Assembly: GCA_035696165.1 (NCBI GenBank)
Contig: DASRQX010000198.1
Coordinates: 4,045 to 68,044 of the forward strand
Length of the DNA stretch: 64,000 nucleotides
Reading direction: 5' to 3'
From: Palsa-883 sp035696165
Lineage (GTDB): Bacteria; Pseudomonadota; Alphaproteobacteria; Acetobacterales; Acetobacteraceae
How positions within the stretch are numbered: position 1 is the first letter of the stretch; each line of letters begins with the position of its first letter. Both the position numbers and the translations under genes were made by a program. Positions 25,098 through 34,294 of this stretch are shown here, piece after piece. The notes under the pieces are model-generated. The model saw only the letters and a list, made by a program, of their open reading frames with translations. It ran no database searches and had not been told where the DNA came from.

Positions 25098-27875
25098 TCA
25101 CAGCTTCTTCTTCAGTTCATCCAGCAAGGCCTGGGCGTCGGTTTTCTCACTGAAGTTGCCTTTTGCCCCAATGACCTGATTGAGCTGCCGCACCGCCTCG
25201 TCGACGTTGCCCGTCTTACCCAACGCGACGGCGTAGTGATAGCGGATGCGGTAGTCGGTTGGGGCCGTCGCGCTGGCCTGGCGCAACAACGGAAGGCCGG
25301 AGTTCGAGTCACCATTCTCGGTTAAAATCCAACCCAGTGTGTCGGCGGTCTGAGTGCCAGGCAGCAGGATATAGGCCTGCAATGCCAGTGACCGCGCCTC
25401 CGGATTGCCTTTCTGCTGATACACCCAGGCAAGATTGTTGAGTGCCACGGCGTCATGCGGCTTTTTCGCCAGCAGAAGCTTCAGGTGCTGTTCTGCGGCG
25501 TCGAAACGGCGTGTGTTGATATCGAGTTCGGTCAGCGCTTCCAGCACCACAAGATCGTCGGGATGCGCGCCAACCCAGTCGACCAGCTTCTGCCATCCAT
25601 CGTCGGGCTGGTTGTTCCGTACCATCGCGGTTGCCAGCCGGACCGCCAGAAAGCTTGACGGCGCCCTGGCAAATGCAGTGCCGTAGGCCTTCACCGCGGC
25701 CGCAGGCCGATCGGCGGCAAGATAGATGTCACCGGGCAATGCCAGGACCTGTCCGAAGTCGCGGTCCTGGTCCGCCAGACGCTGCGCCGACGCGAGCGCC
25801 GCATCGATCCCGCCGGCCTTAAGGTCGATCATCACATAATCCTGGTAGAACTGGTAATCGCGCGGTCGCGCCGCGAACCCTTCCTTCATGACGTTGCGGG
25901 CACTCTCGTAGTCCCCATTCTGAACGTACAGCGCCATGAGCTGGCGGCGCGCCGGAACCGACGCGGGATTGAGTTTGAGGATCTGCTGCAGGGTGTCACG
26001 CGCCTGGGCCTGGCGTTGCAACGCCACCAGGGCGGCGACACGCATGCCAAGGATCGTTTCATCATTGTCGGCGCCCTTGGTGTCGGTCGTAAGATCGAGT
26101 GCCTTCTGTGGTTCCTGGTTGCGGACGTAAAGCTGAGCCAGCCCGGCAGTCACACGAAGGTCCGCGGGGGCGGCGGTCCGCGCGCGCTCTACCCGGGCAA
26201 TTGCCTTGTCGACCTGGTTCGTCTGCAACATCATGGTGACCAGGATCGACAGGGCGGGCTCGGCCGTCGGCGATTTGTCGAGCACGTCGCCAAGCAGCTG
26301 CTGTGCCTCGGCATCGTGTCCCTGCATCGACAGCACGCGCGCGAGGTTTGCCTTGGCCGGCAGGAAATTGGGCGCCTTCTCGCTGATCGAGGCGAACTTG
26401 GCGCGCGCCCCGTCCAGATCGAGCTTCGCCAGCAGCAGCAGCCCGTCGAGGTTCTGCACCACGGGCGTGTCACCCTGCATTTCGCGCAGCTGCTTGATGA
26501 CCCCAGCCGCCTTGTCGAGATCGCCGGTGGCAAGAGTGGCGAAGAACAGCGCCTCACCCACCATGGGCTGACTCGGCGCAAGCTTCAGTGTGCTCTCGAG
26601 ATCGCCGATCGCATCGGTGACGTCGCCCTGACCCAGTCGCGCCGCGGCCAGTCGCGTCTGCAAACCGACGTCCTTCGGTGCCAAGGTCTCGGCCTTCTGG
26701 AACATCTTGATCGCCTCGTCGCCCCGACTGGTCGCAACGTAGGCCCGACCCAACAGGTCGTAGGTTTCCGCATCGCCTTGTCCGGCACCGGCAATCTTCG
26801 ACAGCGTATCTATCACGCGGTCCGGCTGGTGCTGGTCGGTTTCGATATGGGCCAGCAGCTTGTAACCGGACAGGTCATTGGGCGCGTGGGCGACGTATCG
26901 GGTCGCCGCGTCTTGCGCCTGTTCAAGCTGGCCGAGTTCACGCTTGGTCACCGCAAGCAGGTAGTAGGCGCGCGGGATCCGGCCCAGGAAGTTGGCGATG
27001 CGATTGAGCGAGGCGTCGGTCGCGTGCCAATCCTTGGCATTCGCCTGCAGCACCGCCTGCAGGTACACCGCTTGCACGTTGCCCGGAGAAACCGCCAGCA
27101 CGGCCTGGACGTCGGACTGTGCCGCCGTGACCTTGCCGGTCGCCAGCAGCATGCTGGCCCGATCGAGCTTGGTCTGCACACTGTCGGGCGCGGCCTCGAC
27201 CGCCTGATCGAGTATTGCCGCGGAGCCCACAAGGTCGCCCTTCAACCGGAGTGCCTGTGCCTTCACCAGCATGGCATCGGCCGACTTCGGCTGTAGCGCG
27301 AGTGCCGCATCGGCTCTCTGGAGGGCGCGATCCACTTCCCGCCGGGCGACCGCCAACCTGGCGTCGGCCAACAGCGGCTGCACCGATGTCGGCGCGAGTT
27401 TCTCCGCCTCGACGAAATCCTTGCCGGCGTCGTCAACCCGGTTCAGTCCGGCCTCGGCGACGCCGCGCGAGACCAGAAGCTCGGAATCAAGCTGCTTGTC
27501 CTTGCCGTCCGGCTTGAACTCATCGAGGATCGCCTGGAACTCGGACTGCGCCAGCATCGCCTGGCTGAGCAGCGCAAGCGTCTTGTGGGGATCGTAGCCG
27601 CGCTCGCGGGCGCTGCGCACCTCGCGCTCGGCGGCCACCGGGTCGCCGAGATCGAACTGCACCCGCGCAAGCAGGAATCGCGCCTCGGCGTTCTGCGGGT
27701 CGGCCTTCACCGCGTTCAGCAATTGGACCTGCGCGGCCCGCAGGTCACCTTTCTGCAGCGCCAACCTTGCGTTGGCAAGATAATCGGCGGCGTGGCCGCT
27801 GAGTGGCCAGACCGCGACCATGCAGACCGTCAGAATGCCGAAGAAACGCCGGTAACGCATGCGTGCTATCCTCAA
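25098..27875 (-). CDS. prsT: PEP-CTERM system TPR-repeat protein PrsT
   Basis: A 925-residue protein with an N-terminal signal peptide (ending LSGHAADYL) and more than 20 tetratricopeptide repeats along its length, for example LANARLALQKGDLRAAQVQL. Size, repeat layout and position after prsK-prsR match PrsT, a signature member of PEP-CTERM/exosortase A loci. PrsT is usually described as a lipoprotein; here no lipobox cysteine is found at the cleavage site (the only early Cys is inside the hydrophobic core), so a soluble periplasmic protein is more likely. Starts at residues 1 and 7 are both possible. Confidence 0.88.
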   Translation of the reverse strand: MRIARMRYRRFFGILTVCMVAVWPLSGHAADYLANARLALQKGDLRAAQVQLLNAVKADPQNAEARFLLARVQFDLGDPVAAEREVRSARERGYDPHKTLALLSQAMLAQSEFQAILDEFKPDGKDKQLDSELLVSRGVAEAGLNRVDDAGKDFVEAEKLAPTSVQPLLADARLAVARREVDRALQRADAALALQPKSADAMLVKAQALRLKGDLVGSAAILDQAVEAAPDSVQTKLDRASMLLATGKVTAAQSDVQAVLAVSPGNVQAVYLQAVLQANAKDWHATDASLNRIANFLGRIPRAYYLLAVTKRELGQLEQAQDAATRYVAHAPNDLSGYKLLAHIETDQHQPDRVIDTLSKIAGAGQGDAETYDLLGRAYVATSRGDEAIKMFQKAETLAPKDVGLQTRLAAARLGQGDVTDAIGDLESTLKLAPSQPMVGEALFFATLATGDLDKAAGVIKQLREMQGDTPVVQNLDGLLLLAKLDLDGARAKFASISEKAPNFLPAKANLARVLSMQGHDAEAQQLLGDVLDKSPTAEPALSILVTMMLQTNQVDKAIARVERARTAAPADLRVTAGLAQLYVRNQEPQKALDLTTDTKGADNDETILGMRVAALVALQRQAQARDTLQQILKLNPASVPARRQLMALYVQNGDYESARNVMKEGFAARPRDYQFYQDYVMIDLKAGGIDAALASAQRLADQDRDFGQVLALPGDIYLAADRPAAAVKAYGTAFARAPSSFLAVRLATAMVRNNQPDDGWQKLVDWVGAHPDDLVVLEALTELDINTRRFDAAEQHLKLLLAKKPHDAVALNNLAWVYQQKGNPEARSLALQAYILLPGTQTADTLGWILTENGDSNSGLPLLRQASATAPTDYRIRYHYAVALGKTGNVDEAVRQLNQVIGAKGNFSEKTDAQALLDELKKKL

Positions 27876-27887
27876 TCCAGGTCGGCC

Positions 27888-29294
27888 TCAATCCAGGTCG
27901 GTTCGGCCGCTGTTCGTCGCGGAATCGACCGGCTTGCCCGTCTCTATCTCGATGCCATGGGCCTCCATCAGCCCATACAGGGTCGGTCGGCTGATCCCAA
28001 GCAGCTTCGCGGCCACCGACAGCGTGCCGTTACTATGGGCCAAAGCCATCTGCAGCACCTCGCGCTCGGCTCGCAGCCTGGCGGCGCGCAGATCAAGATC
28101 GACGACATTATCCTTCGCCGCGGTCAGCTCCAAATCCTCGGGACCAAGCTGGCGTCCCTCGGCCATCACCACTGCGCGCTTCACGCGGTTTTCCAGTTCG
28201 CGCACGTTGCCAGGCCAACGATGCGCCTCCAGCGCGGCGATCGCGGTGGGGGTGAATCCGCGCAGGGCGCGGGAGAATTCGCGATTGAAGCGGCCGAGGA
28301 ACCAGTTGGCGAGCAGCATCACGTCGCCGCCGCGCTCACGCAACGGCGGGATGCGCACCGTGACAGCATTCATCCGATAGAGCAGGTCGCCACGGAACTG
28401 GCCGTCGCGCACTTTTTCCTCGACGCTCTGATTGGTGGCCGAGACGATCCGCGCATCGACCTGGATGCGGGCGCGCCCGCCGATCCGTTCGACGATCTGA
28501 TCCTGCAAGAAGCGCAGCAACTTGACCTGCAACGGCCCTGGCAGGTCGCCGATCTCGTCGAGGAACAGGGTACCCTTGTTGGCACTCTCGATCTTGCCGA
28601 TGGTCTGCTTGAAGGCGCCGGTGAAGGCGCCGCGTTCGTAGCCGAACAATTCGCTTTCCAGCAACGTTTCCGGGATGGCGCCGCAATTGATCGCGACGAA
28701 AGGCTGGCTCGCGCGCGGGCCAAGAGCGTGCAGCGCCTGCGCCAACGCCTCTTTCCCGGTGCCGCTCTCGCCAAGCAGCAGCACCGGGACGTTGGTCGCC
28801 GCGAGCTTCTCGACGTCGCGGCAAACTTTCAGCATGCCGTCATTCGCCGCGATGATCCGTTCGATCGGCGAGCGCGTCGGCGAACCGGCGGCCAGCCGGC
28901 GGTTCTCATCCTCAATCGCGGCGAGGCGGAAGGCACGCTCGACAATGGTGTGCAGAACGTCCAGGTCGACGGGCTTCTCACAGAAATCATAGGCGCCATT
29001 TGCCACCGCCTTCAGCGCATTGCGGCGTTCATTGTTGCCGGTCGCCACGATCACCTTGGTCTCCGGCGCGCTCATGAGAATTTGCTCAAGCGCCGCGAAC
29101 CCCTCGCTTACTCCGTCGGGGTCGGGCGGCAGGCCGAGGTCCATGATCACCACCGGCGGACGGTCCTTCTGCGCCGCCGCGATTGCCTGTGCCCGGTCCT
29201 GCGCGATCAATACCTCATGCGCCGGAAACGCCCAGCGGTACTGTGAGCAGAGACCGACATCATCCTCGACGATCAACAGTTTCGGCTTGGCCAT
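27888..29294 (-). CDS. prsR: PEP-CTERM system sigma-54 response regulator PrsR
   Basis: A 468-residue NtrC-type regulator. A receiver domain (phospho-acceptor Asp52 in VIMDLGLP, Lys in CEKPVDLD) is followed by an AAA+ domain with Walker A GESGTGKE, GAFTGA for sigma-54 contact, and FLDEIGDLP, then a Fis-type HTH (LSVAAKLLGISRPTLYGLME). It would activate sigma-54 promoters in response to PrsK. The start codon overlaps the prsK stop (TAATG). A 17-base direct repeat spans the stop codon region (27875-27903). Confidence 0.93.
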   Translation of the reverse strand: MAKPKLLIVEDDVGLCSQYRWAFPAHEVLIAQDRAQAIAAAQKDRPPVVIMDLGLPPDPDGVSEGFAALEQILMSAPETKVIVATGNNERRNALKAVANGAYDFCEKPVDLDVLHTIVERAFRLAAIEDENRRLAAGSPTRSPIERIIAANDGMLKVCRDVEKLAATNVPVLLLGESGTGKEALAQALHALGPRASQPFVAINCGAIPETLLESELFGYERGAFTGAFKQTIGKIESANKGTLFLDEIGDLPGPLQVKLLRFLQDQIVERIGGRARIQVDARIVSATNQSVEEKVRDGQFRGDLLYRMNAVTVRIPPLRERGGDVMLLANWFLGRFNREFSRALRGFTPTAIAALEAHRWPGNVRELENRVKRAVVMAEGRQLGPEDLELTAAKDNVVDLDLRAARLRAEREVLQMALAHSNGTLSVAAKLLGISRPTLYGLMEAHGIEIETGKPVDSATNSGRTDLD

Positions 29295-31423
29295 TAGATC
29301 CTCGCTGACGTGGCGACAGGAGGCGTCTCCGCCGACGGCACCCGCACGCAGGGCAACAACAGACGCATCGTGGTGCCGGCATCCGGACGGCTCAATACCA
29401 GAAGATCGCCACCGGCGGCACGCAGCAATTCGCGCGCCTGGTACGCCCCCATGCCATGCCCATCCGTCTTAGTGGTGGCAAACGGACGGAACAGCCTGTC
29501 ACGGATGAAGTCCGCGCTCATCCCTGGGCCCTCATCAATGATGTCGATCAGCACACTCGTCGCTTCATGGCGCACCACAACGCGCGCGACCCCGCCTGCC
29601 CCGTTGACTGGCCCGTTGCCCGCCGTGCTGGCTGTCCCGTTGCCTGGCCCGTTGGCCATCCCGCTGGTTGCTTCTACCGCGTTGGTTAGAAGATGGGTCA
29701 CTACCGTATCAAATACGTCAGGGTCGATCGCGACACCGGCGTCCCCACCATCAGCCTCGAGCGTCACCGCCGCGCCGCCGGTACGGCGGAACGCCTCAAC
29801 CACGTCGCCAATCCGCTCGACCGGCTCGATCAGGGCATGGGCTCGCTCCTGCGCGCCGGCCTGCAAGCGCGTCAGCAGCCGGGTAATGCGCGCCACGGAG
29901 GCGCGCACGGTGGTCAGCATGTCACGCTGGAACTCGGGGTTGTCAGCATGTCTTTCAGCGTTGGCGAGCAGCATGCTGAGCTGGCCGGAGACGTTCTTGA
30001 TGTCGTGGATGACGAAGGCAAAGCGCTGGCTGTACTCGCGCAGCTCGCGCGTCTGCTGCAGCACCTGGACGGCACGCTGCTCGGCGACCCGGCCCGCCAC
30101 CTCGCGGCTGATGACGCCCAGCAGTTCGAACACCTCGCGATCCAGCTTGAACGGCGCGCGCGACTGCGTCAGCACGACAAAGCCCAGCAGATTGCCGAGA
30201 TGATTGAGGGGAACGGCAAGCCAGACGCGCGGGAATTCGGCGAACCACGGGCGCGCGACCTCTATCGCGTCGAGCCTGACGATCCAATCGCCGTCGCGAA
30301 ACGCTGCGATCAGCGGATGGCCGGGCGGGATCGCTGCGGTGCCGGCGGGCAGGTTCCAGGACCCGGCCCAACGGAACTCCACCTCCTCGGGGTCGCGCAC
30401 GTAGAGCGCCCCGGCCGGGCTGTCGACGACCTCGGCCAGCGCCCGCGCGGCGCGGGTGTGCAGACCGACATAGGCCTCGGGCGCCGACAGGGTTTCGATG
30501 CAGCGCATCCACTGGCGCCGGTAATCGTAGCGGAGGCTGAAGAAATGGTCGACCAGCAGGGCGCGCAGACGCGACCGGCCGGACCCCGAGGTGAGCAGCA
30601 CGGCGACCGCCAACAGGCCACCAAAGACCAGCGTTACCTCGGCGACGAGCCCCCATTCGGCGCCGGTCCGTCGGAACACCTCGCCTACCACCGCGAGGCC
30701 GAGCAGGAACACGCCGCTGATGACCAGCGTGGCGCTGTGAAACACCGCCTGGCGCGAGACATGGATGTTGACGTCCCAGCGGCGGTTGCGCGCCGCGGCC
30801 AGCCCAATGAGCGGGGCCGCAAGCGCGGTGATGCTGGCTCGGCCGATGAACAGCTCCGCCGATACGCGGCGGAACAGCGCCGCGTCGGCATAGAGCAGAA
30901 AGTCGTAAAGCGACAGACCGGCCAGCGCGACGCACAGCAGGTTGATATGCCAGCGTTCGTCTTCCGAGGCATTCCGGTAGAGATTCTCGATCAACAGGAT
31001 GGTGCCGACGGCGAAGGCGAGCTGGGCGGCGACCTGCAGCGAGAAGACCGCGGCTGTGGTGGGCTGCAACAGCAGGTCGAGCAGGGGCATCCCGCCGACG
31101 ATCAGCAGGGCGATGAGGCCCATGGTGACGAATGCCGGCGTGAGCGCCAGTTTACCGCCGAGGCCGCGCCGATAGAGGTGCAGGATGAAGCCGTACCAGG
31201 CGGCCGCACGCAGCAGTTCAAGTGAACGCGGCACGAGGCTGAGTGGCGTCTGCCACCACACCACGACCGAGAGCGCCCATGCCGCTGTGAGCAGCGCGGC
31301 GCCGGCCAAATAGAGGCCGGTGCGACTCTGCTGACGCCGGACGAGGATCAGCGCGGCGAGCGCGGTGTACAAACAGGCGCAGATGCCGTGGAGCACGGCT
31401 GTCGCCGAGATTTCCAGGATCAT
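29294..31423 (-). CDS. prsK: PEP-CTERM system histidine kinase PrsK
   Basis: The N-terminal half has about eight membrane helices (LHGICACLYTALAALILV onward), followed by a GAF-like segment and a HisKA/HATPase core with the phospho-acceptor His473 in FVIHDIKNVSGQ, N-box VVTHLLTNAVEA and G-boxes DEGPGMS and GHGMGAYQ. This matches PrsK, partner of PrsR. The start is set at 31423 (MILEISATAVLHG); a longer frame to 31510 adds a hydrophilic stretch before the first helix. A Gly/Asn-rich insert (residues about 584-612) lies inside the ATPase domain. Confidence 0.92.
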   Translation of the reverse strand: MILEISATAVLHGICACLYTALAALILVRRQQSRTGLYLAGAALLTAAWALSVVVWWQTPLSLVPRSLELLRAAAWYGFILHLYRRGLGGKLALTPAFVTMGLIALLIVGGMPLLDLLLQPTTAAVFSLQVAAQLAFAVGTILLIENLYRNASEDERWHINLLCVALAGLSLYDFLLYADAALFRRVSAELFIGRASITALAAPLIGLAAARNRRWDVNIHVSRQAVFHSATLVISGVFLLGLAVVGEVFRRTGAEWGLVAEVTLVFGGLLAVAVLLTSGSGRSRLRALLVDHFFSLRYDYRRQWMRCIETLSAPEAYVGLHTRAARALAEVVDSPAGALYVRDPEEVEFRWAGSWNLPAGTAAIPPGHPLIAAFRDGDWIVRLDAIEVARPWFAEFPRVWLAVPLNHLGNLLGFVVLTQSRAPFKLDREVFELLGVISREVAGRVAEQRAVQVLQQTRELREYSQRFAFVIHDIKNVSGQLSMLLANAERHADNPEFQRDMLTTVRASVARITRLLTRLQAGAQERAHALIEPVERIGDVVEAFRRTGGAAVTLEADGGDAGVAIDPDVFDTVVTHLLTNAVEATSGMANGPGNGTASTAGNGPVNGAGGVARVVVRHEATSVLIDIIDEGPGMSADFIRDRLFRPFATTKTDGHGMGAYQARELLRAAGGDLLVLSRPDAGTTMRLLLPCVRVPSAETPPVATSARI

Positions 31424-31510
31424 GCCTGCTTCACCGCGGTCTGCCTTCCTCCGAAGCCGGTCCCAGTGCGTCGCCTTGTCAAGTACGTCGCTCGATGAAT
31501 CGGACTGCAA

Positions 31511-31869
31511 GTTGCCACGAACCGCTCACCCGGGTGTGGACCCCAGGCGGCCGCGACCCAGAAATCGCGCGGGGCGCCGCGACGCCGCGCCCGACGAACA
31601 ACTTGGCGTGCGCACGCCTTGCATCCCGGCACCGCCGCGATTCACTGATTTGCGTCAACTTGTCTATAGATTTATATTGTATCGCAGCTCCTATGAGCAA
31701 TGGGCACGCCATGTTTGACCGGTGCGCGGACGGGTCACCCGTCCGCCGACGATACTGATCGGGTAACCTATGCACGGCGCGGCGGCAACGGACCAATCTC
31801 TGGTTTGATCGCGACACGTAGCAAGCAGGTATACCACCTATGATTGTTTTCTGCGAACTGACTCTCTGA
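31511..31869. promoter_or_regulatory. Divergent control region between the two arms of the exosortase locus
   Basis: This gap separates prsK (minus) from the plus-strand arm. On the plus strand TTGCGT (31650-31655) and TATATT (31673-31678) are spaced by exactly 17 bases, a good sigma-70-like promoter that would read through the tRNA-like gene into the export genes. I saw no clear sigma-54 element (GG-N10-GC with TGGC/TTGC context) on either strand. The rest holds no credible gene. Confidence 0.55.
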
Positions 31870-31947
31870 TTGCGCGATTGTCGAGGTTTGGTGATAGTGG
31901 TAACAGCCAGCGTGATGGGTTCGGGCCATACTCGGCATCTGGTTGTC

Positions 31948-32021
31948 AGGCGCGTAGCTCAGTGGCAGAGCGCTGCCAACACATGGCAGAGGAGGGGGTT
32001 CGATTCCTTCCGCGCCTACCA
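31948..32021 (+). tRNA. tRNA-like gene, anticodon position reads CAC (Val), no U33
   Basis: A full cloverleaf can be drawn: acceptor AGGCGCG/CGCGCCT (7 of 7 pairs), D-arm GCTC-AGTGGCA-GAGC, anticodon stem CTGCC/GGCAG, T-arm GGGGG-TTCGATT-CCTTC, and an encoded ACCA end. The anticodon loop is AACACAT, giving CAC (valine), but position 33 is A instead of the universal U, and the 4-base variable loop is short. It may be a tRNA pseudogene, a diverged tRNA or a regulatory tRNA-like element. It ends 52 bases before the export-protein start. Confidence 0.65.
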
Positions 32022-32073
32022 TGGGGCCGCGAGCCATCATACTAAGCCTAATGGTGTAGGGGACGAAGCGGTC

Positions 32074-32739
32074 GTGACTCTGGGTTGGCGTCGCTGGGCG
32101 GTGTTGGCAATGCTCATTGGCCCGGTGCTGGTGGGTTGCGGCAACTCGCGGGAGACCGAAACACCGCAGCAGTACGACGCTTGGCTGAAGACCCAGAGCA
32201 CGGGTAAGCCCGAGGAACCACAAGGTGCCAGCGAATACGTCATCGGCGCCGGGGATCAGCTCAGTGTCTTCGTCTGGAAAAACAACGATCTCAGTGAAGG
32301 CGGCGTCGGGGTGCGGCCTGACGGGCGGATCTCTGTACCGCTGATCGACGAAATCGAGGCCGCCGGCAAGACACCGCCCCAACTTGCACACGACATTGAA
32401 GAGCGGCTGAAGAAATACGTCCAGGATCCGCTCGTCACGGTGATTGTGCGCTCCTTCGTCGGTCCGGCCAATCGCCAGATCCGCGTCATTGGTGAAGCGA
32501 CCGATCCCCAGGCGATTTCCTACCGTGAGGACATGACGGTGCTCGATGTCATGATCGCCACCAAGGGGTTGACGAAATATGCCGCCGGCAACCGGGCGAT
32601 AATCGTCCGGCGTGGGCCCGATGGCAAGGAGCACAATATTCTCGTGCGACTGGACGACCTGATCAAGAACGGCGACATCAGTCAAAACGTGGCAATGCAA
32701 CCGGGCGATACGTTAATCATTCCGCAATCCTGGTTCTGA
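32074..32739 (+). CDS. XrtA-associated polysaccharide export lipoprotein
   Basis: Start GTG at 32074 follows an AGGGGA ribosome site and gives a lipoprotein signal (LIGPVLVGCGNS) with lipid-anchored Cys22. The body has a Poly_export domain (YVIGAGDQLSVFVWKNNDLS) and SLBB-like regions (IRVIGEATDPQAISYREDMT). The 221-residue length fits the short Wza-like proteins of exosortase A loci. It forms or feeds the outer-membrane channel for the polymer. A longer frame to 31870 would translate the tRNA-like gene and is rejected. Confidence 0.9.
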   Translation: MTLGWRRWAVLAMLIGPVLVGCGNSRETETPQQYDAWLKTQSTGKPEEPQGASEYVIGAGDQLSVFVWKNNDLSEGGVGVRPDGRISVPLIDEIEAAGKTPPQLAHDIEERLKKYVQDPLVTVIVRSFVGPANRQIRVIGEATDPQAISYREDMTVLDVMIATKGLTKYAAGNRAIIVRRGPDGKEHNILVRLDDLIKNGDISQNVAMQPGDTLIIPQSWF

Positions 32740-32753
32740 TATCGGAGCCGAAG

Positions 32754-34289
32754 ATGGACCCGATCCGCCTCCTGATTCGCCAATACATCAACGCCGCCTG
32801 GCGTCGGCGCTGGACCGGGGTGGTCGTTGCTTGGCTGGTGTGCGCCCTCGGCTGGGCGTCAATCACCTTCATTCCGAACGAGTACGAATCCAGCGCGCGG
32901 CTCTACGTCGATGCCGACGCGGTGTTGACGCCGCTGCTCACTGGGCTGGCTGCTGACTCGGCTCCACAAAGCCAACTTGAGCTCATACAACGCACCCTGC
33001 TCAGCCGGCCCAACCTCGAGAAGGTGATCTCAAAGACCGACCTCGATCTGACAGTGTCCAATCCGTCCGACCGCGAGCGGCTGATCAAGCGGCTGTCCAG
33101 CGACATCCGCGTCGTGCCGCAGACCCGTAACTTGTTCACCATCACTTATCGCGATAATTCGGCCAAAATGGCACACGACGTGGTGCAGAGCCTGCTGACG
33201 ATCTTTGTCGAGAGCGCCACCGGCGGAAACCGGACCGATATGGAGAACGCCAGGCGGTTCCTCGAGCACCAGATTTCGTCGTACGAGCAGCAGTTGCGTG
33301 CGGCCGAGAAGCGCCGAGCCGACTTCCGCCTGAAGTACATCGACCTGTTCCCGACGGACATCAACCCGAGCACCTTTGGCGTTGAGCAGGCGCGCGGCCA
33401 GATGAAGGCGCTGGAGGGCCAGTTGCAGGATGCAACCAGCAAGCGCGATGCGCTCAAGAAGGAGGTGGAGCAGACCCCGCCACTGCTGGTGGTAGAGAAT
33501 ATCAACGCCGCGGCGGCCGTCGCCAGCGGCCAAACGCGGCTGGCACAAGCCGAACAGCAGTTGCATGACATGCTGCTGCACGACACCGACCAGCATCCCG
33601 ACGTCATCGCGCAGAAGCGATTGATCGCCTACCTCGCAGCCTCGCCGGAAAAGGGCAACCAGCCGGTCACGCCGGTGGCCAACCAAGGCGGTGTGAAGCG
33701 CTCGGTGCCCAACCCGATCTTCGACAGCCTGAAAGTCCGGCTGGTCGACGCCGACTCGCAGGTTCTGTCGTTGCGGCGCCAGCTCGATGAAGCGTCCGAG
33801 ATCAGGAATCGACTGGAGAAATTCCAGCACGAGCAGCCGGGCCTGCTGGCCGAATTCCAGAACATGGACCGTGACTACGGCGTGCTGCGCAAGAACTATG
33901 AAGAGCTGCTGGGCCGCCTGCAGTCGGCCAATATCGCCCAGGCAGCCGACACCCAGGCGGACAAGGTCAAGCTGCAGATCGTTGACCCTCCGGAAGTTCC
34001 TCGTATCGCGGTGGCACCCAACCGTGTGCTGATGCTTAGCGCCGTGTTGGCGGGTGGCATGGGTGCGGGGGCGGTGATCGTATTGCTGCTCAGCCAAATG
34101 GATGCCTCCTTCAGCACCGTGGACGACCTGCGCAATCTCGGTCTGCCGGTCTTGGGTGGGATATCGATCATCCGGACCCGGTCGCTATTCCGCCGCCTGA
34201 TGGTCTTCGTACGCTTCGCGACCGCGGTCGGCGTGCTGGTAATGGTCTACGGTGGTCTGGTGCTGCACGTCCTTCGCAGTTCGGCCTGA
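32754..34289 (+). CDS. XrtA-system polysaccharide chain-length determinant (Wzz family)
   Basis: The 511-residue protein has an N-terminal membrane helix (about 20-40), a Wzz domain (NEYESSARLYVDADAVLTPL), a long coiled-coil (about 160-400), the GNVR-like segment and C-terminal helices near 425-445 and 475-505. It controls polymer length as an inner-membrane partner of the following BY-kinase. The start follows a GGAG site 14 bases after the export gene. The kinase domain is separate, as usual for this group. Confidence 0.9.
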   Translation: MDPIRLLIRQYINAAWRRRWTGVVVAWLVCALGWASITFIPNEYESSARLYVDADAVLTPLLTGLAADSAPQSQLELIQRTLLSRPNLEKVISKTDLDLTVSNPSDRERLIKRLSSDIRVVPQTRNLFTITYRDNSAKMAHDVVQSLLTIFVESATGGNRTDMENARRFLEHQISSYEQQLRAAEKRRADFRLKYIDLFPTDINPSTFGVEQARGQMKALEGQLQDATSKRDALKKEVEQTPPLLVVENINAAAAVASGQTRLAQAEQQLHDMLLHDTDQHPDVIAQKRLIAYLAASPEKGNQPVTPVANQGGVKRSVPNPIFDSLKVRLVDADSQVLSLRRQLDEASEIRNRLEKFQHEQPGLLAEFQNMDRDYGVLRKNYEELLGRLQSANIAQAADTQADKVKLQIVDPPEVPRIAVAPNRVLMLSAVLAGGMGAGAVIVLLLSQMDASFSTVDDLRNLGLPVLGGISIIRTRSLFRRLMVFVRFATAVGVLVMVYGGLVLHVLRSSA

Positions 34290-34294
34290 CGCCG

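Noticed and set aside
26016..27296. Long plus-strand open frame opposite prsT
   Set aside because: Antisense to a gene with clear TPR repeats; no family features.
29693..31225. Plus-strand frame of about 510 codons opposite prsK
   Set aside because: Very Gln/Arg/Asp-rich; opposite a gene with intact kinase motifs.
31511..31869. Sigma-54 promoter expected for PrsR control
   Set aside because: No GG-N10-GC element with TGGC/TTGC context found by eye here or just before the PEP-CTERM gene at 49346; a scan is needed.
31768..32700. Minus-strand open frame opposite the export lipoprotein gene
   Set aside because: Covers the tRNA-like gene and lacks motifs, while the plus strand encodes a clear lipoprotein.
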